From assembly GCF_016864575.1 (NCBI RefSeq), contig NZ_CP044126.1, positions 806,001 to 870,000 on the forward strand: DNA of 64,000 bases. The letters are read 5' to 3'. Positions 62,557-64,000 of the stretch are shown piece by piece (positions within the stretch are counted from its first letter, which is position 1; every line of letters starts with the position of its first letter). The translations under genes and the position numbers were made by a program. The notes beneath the pieces were generated by a model. The model saw only the letters and a list, made by a program, of their open reading frames with translations, ran no database searches and had not been told where the DNA came from. The stretch is from Rhizobium sp. BG4. Lineage in GTDB: Bacteria; Pseudomonadota; Alphaproteobacteria; Rhizobiales; Rhizobiaceae.

Positions 62557-63593
62557 TCCCAGTAGCTTCCGACCCGCATGCACTGCCGGTCATATTGCAG
62601 CTCGTCCTTCAGATATTCGCGGATCGCCACGGCTTCCGCCTTTTCGCAGCCGACCCAGATGAATACAGGCGCAGCGCATTGCGGCGCCAGTTCGCGGATC
62701 AGCCGCACCAGCCCACCCGTCGAGCCGGCGGCCGCACCGTTGCGATGCAGCCAGACAGTCTCGACCTCGGCGGCGGACGAAACCGCCTGCTCTTCGGCAG
62801 CGCTATCCACCTCGCCGAAGAAACGGATCCTGGCTCCGGCAGGTGCCGCCTCGATGATCCGCAGCATGGCCGGCAGGGCCGTCTCGTCTCCGGCCAGGAT
62901 GAGATCGGCAGCCTCCGGCATCCAGCCGCCGCCCGGTCCCATGATGCCGATCAGATCGCCCGCTACGGCCGTTGCGCCGAAGATGGCACCCGGCATGGTC
63001 TCGCCCTCATGCAGCACGAAATCGATATCGACCTCGCCGCGCGCTGCATCGACCCGGCGGATCGTATAGATGCGCACGGCGGTGATCTTCTCGTCCGGCC
63101 ACTGGACGCGGCCATCGCCGCCGACAGTCGGCCAGACCGGTGCCCCGCCATTCTGCGGTAGCAGCAAGCGGACATGCAGGCCGCCCTTCTCGAAGTCCTG
63201 CACATCGGGGCAGGTGAATGTGACGCGACGCATATGCGGGGTGATGTTTCGAGCGCCGGTGACGGTCGCCAGGCGCATATTGCCGGGCAGCGCCGGCTTC
63301 GGCTTTTCCGACCAGGTGAGCTCGAACTTCTCCTCACCAGCGAAATGGAAGAGATGTTCGGCAAGCACCGTGCGGATCATCGTCAGCTCGTCCTCGCTGT
63401 TCGAGGCGAGTTCGATGGCGAGCGTCCCGTCTGCGATGCTGATATCGGCGGCGCCGATCTCATGCTCAAGATGCACGGTTTCGCCAACGCGGGTCACCGA
63501 TGCGTGCTCGGCGAAATGTTCGGCAATCTCTTCCAGCATATGCCTCGCATCCGCCGGAATGGCCGTGCCCGAAAGCCTGAACTGCGCCGTCAT
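62550..63593 (-). CDS. Siderophore-interacting FAD-binding reductase with DUF2218 domain
   Basis: A 347-residue two-domain protein. Residues ~1-95 are a DUF2218 domain (RHMLEEIAEHFAEHASVTRVGETVHLEHEIGAADISIADGTLAIEL). The rest is a SIP/ViuB-type domain: NITPHMRRVTFTCPDVQDF, VRIYTIRRVDAARGEVDIDFVLH (FAD/RxYT-like), GPGGGWMPEAADLILAGDETALPAMLRIIE, and C-terminal YWEK. It would reduce Fe(III)-siderophore in the cytoplasm. It overlaps the 3' end of the permease gene by 4 nt, which ties it to uptake. Confidence 0.92.
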   Translation of the reverse strand: MTAQFRLSGTAIPADARHMLEEIAEHFAEHASVTRVGETVHLEHEIGAADISIADGTLAIELASNSEDELTMIRTVLAEHLFHFAGEEKFELTWSEKPKPALPGNMRLATVTGARNITPHMRRVTFTCPDVQDFEKGGLHVRLLLPQNGGAPVWPTVGGDGRVQWPDEKITAVRIYTIRRVDAARGEVDIDFVLHEGETMPGAIFGATAVAGDLIGIMGPGGGWMPEAADLILAGDETALPAMLRIIEAAPAGARIRFFGEVDSAAEEQAVSSAAEVETVWLHRNGAAAGSTGGLVRLIRELAPQCAAPVFIWVGCEKAEAVAIREYLKDELQYDRQCMRVGSYWEK

Positions 63594-64000
63594 GCCGCTT
63601 CCTTCCGCGTCAGGAGCCAGATGAGGTAGGGACCGCCGATCAGCGCCGCGAAGAGACCGACCGGCACCTGGTAAGGATAGATCACCACGCGCGACAGCCA
63701 GTCAGCCGTGACAAGCACGCCGGCGCCGATCAGGATGCTGGCGGCCAGCTGCTGGCCCGGCCGGTGAAAACCGGTGAGCCTTGCGAGATGCGGGGCGATC
63801 AACCCCGTGAGGCTGAGCGGCCCGACCAGAAACGAGGCGACCGCCGTCATCAGCGCTGCGATGGTCGCCAGCGCCAGACGGCTGGCGCCGACCGGCAGGC
63901 CGAGGCCGCGCGCCGAGGGGCCGCCAAGCGGCAGGATGGTGAGCCAGCGGCTGAGGAACGGCAGCGGCGCGGCAAGAACGGCAAGCGAGATCACCGCCGT
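63590..64000 (-). CDS. Iron-siderophore ABC permease, FecCD family, FhuB-like (partial)
   Basis: The C-terminal ~136 residues of a FecCD-type permease, open to the right edge. LGGPSARGLGLPVGASRLALATIAALMTAVASFLVGPLSLTGLIAPHLARLTGFHRPGQQLAASILIGAGVLVTADWLSR, followed by PYQVPVGLFAALIGGPYLIWLL, matches the last domain of FhuB. It may be the second half of a double-length FhuB, but only the end is visible. It is coupled with the reductase gene by a 4-nt overlap. Confidence 0.9.
   Translation of the reverse strand, partial: TAVISLAVLAAPLPFLSRWLTILPLGGPSARGLGLPVGASRLALATIAALMTAVASFLVGPLSLTGLIAPHLARLTGFHRPGQQLAASILIGAGVLVTADWLSRVVIYPYQVPVGLFAALIGGPYLIWLLTRKEAA

Noticed and set aside
1..64000. tRNA, rRNA, CRISPR arrays, insertion sequences and integrase or attachment sites.
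   Set aside because: None was seen on reading both strands, although short or degenerate elements could have been missed by eye.

Overview
The window looks like a fast-growing rhizobium of the Rhizobium leguminosarum/etli group or a close relative in the Rhizobiales. It is GC-rich and densely coded, with many 4-nt ATGA overlaps. It carries the aerobic (Cob-type) corrin pathway, the HutF variant of histidine degradation, a mocDEF-like module, and EcfG-type promoters (GGAAC-N16-CGTT). No rRNA, tRNA, insertion sequence, integrase, CRISPR array or replication origin was seen. A RHE_PE00001-family gene, cob genes and two toxin-antitoxin pairs together would fit a stable chromid-type replicon, but this cannot be decided from the window.

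Layout. 1-11.5 kb is accessory: an MFS permease (cut by the left edge), a beta-propeller protein, a frameshifted HTH regulator, a DUF899 protein, a WYL regulator, a VOC protein, a periplasmic catalase-like peroxidase with cytochrome b561, a chemoreceptor gene broken by a stop codon, a single-domain response regulator behind an EcfG promoter, and exported MsrA. 11.7-19.3 kb is the alpha-2-macroglobulin/PBP1C pair. 19.4-22.5 kb holds a DHFR-like reductase and treY, which has its own EcfG promoter. 22.5-26.2 kb is copper export (copA-cueR with a textbook CueR operator) and vapBC. 26.2-28.4 kb is an ECF sigma factor, its presumed anti-sigma factor and a Bax-inhibitor-1 protein.

28.4-41.1 kb is the histidine region: a RHE_PE00001-family protein, hutC, hutF, divergent hutI-hutH-hutU, a phd/vapC pair, hutD, an ABC transporter of the NMT1/nitrate-taurine type and a second HutC-like regulator. 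Near-identical operators sit in front of hutF/hutI and the ABC operon. No hutG is present. 41.1-46.7 kb is a moc-like module: mocD (di-iron oxygenase), mocE (Rieske ferredoxin), mocF (reductase) and a very divergent PanB homologue in one operon, a divergent LacI regulator, and a MocC/IolI-like isomerase, with shared LacI-type operators. 46.7-53.7 kb carries cobM, L, K, J, I, H, G, F, the complete peripheral-methylation and ring-contraction part of the aerobic cobalamin pathway.

54.4-61.3 kb is the cytochrome bd system: a MarR/GbsR-like regulator with a 26-bp perfect palindrome before it, cydD, cydC, cydA, cydB and the 36-residue cydX. 61.4-64 kb has a small unknown protein, a TerC-family membrane protein, a siderophore-interacting reductase and the end of a FhuB-like iron-siderophore permease.

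The points most worth following are the PanB-like protein that has lost its known metal and substrate ligands inside a mocDEF operon, the three sigma-factor promoter candidates (two EcfG, one apparently leaderless ECF auto-promoter), the paired HutC regulators and operators, the cyd palindrome, and two apparently broken genes.
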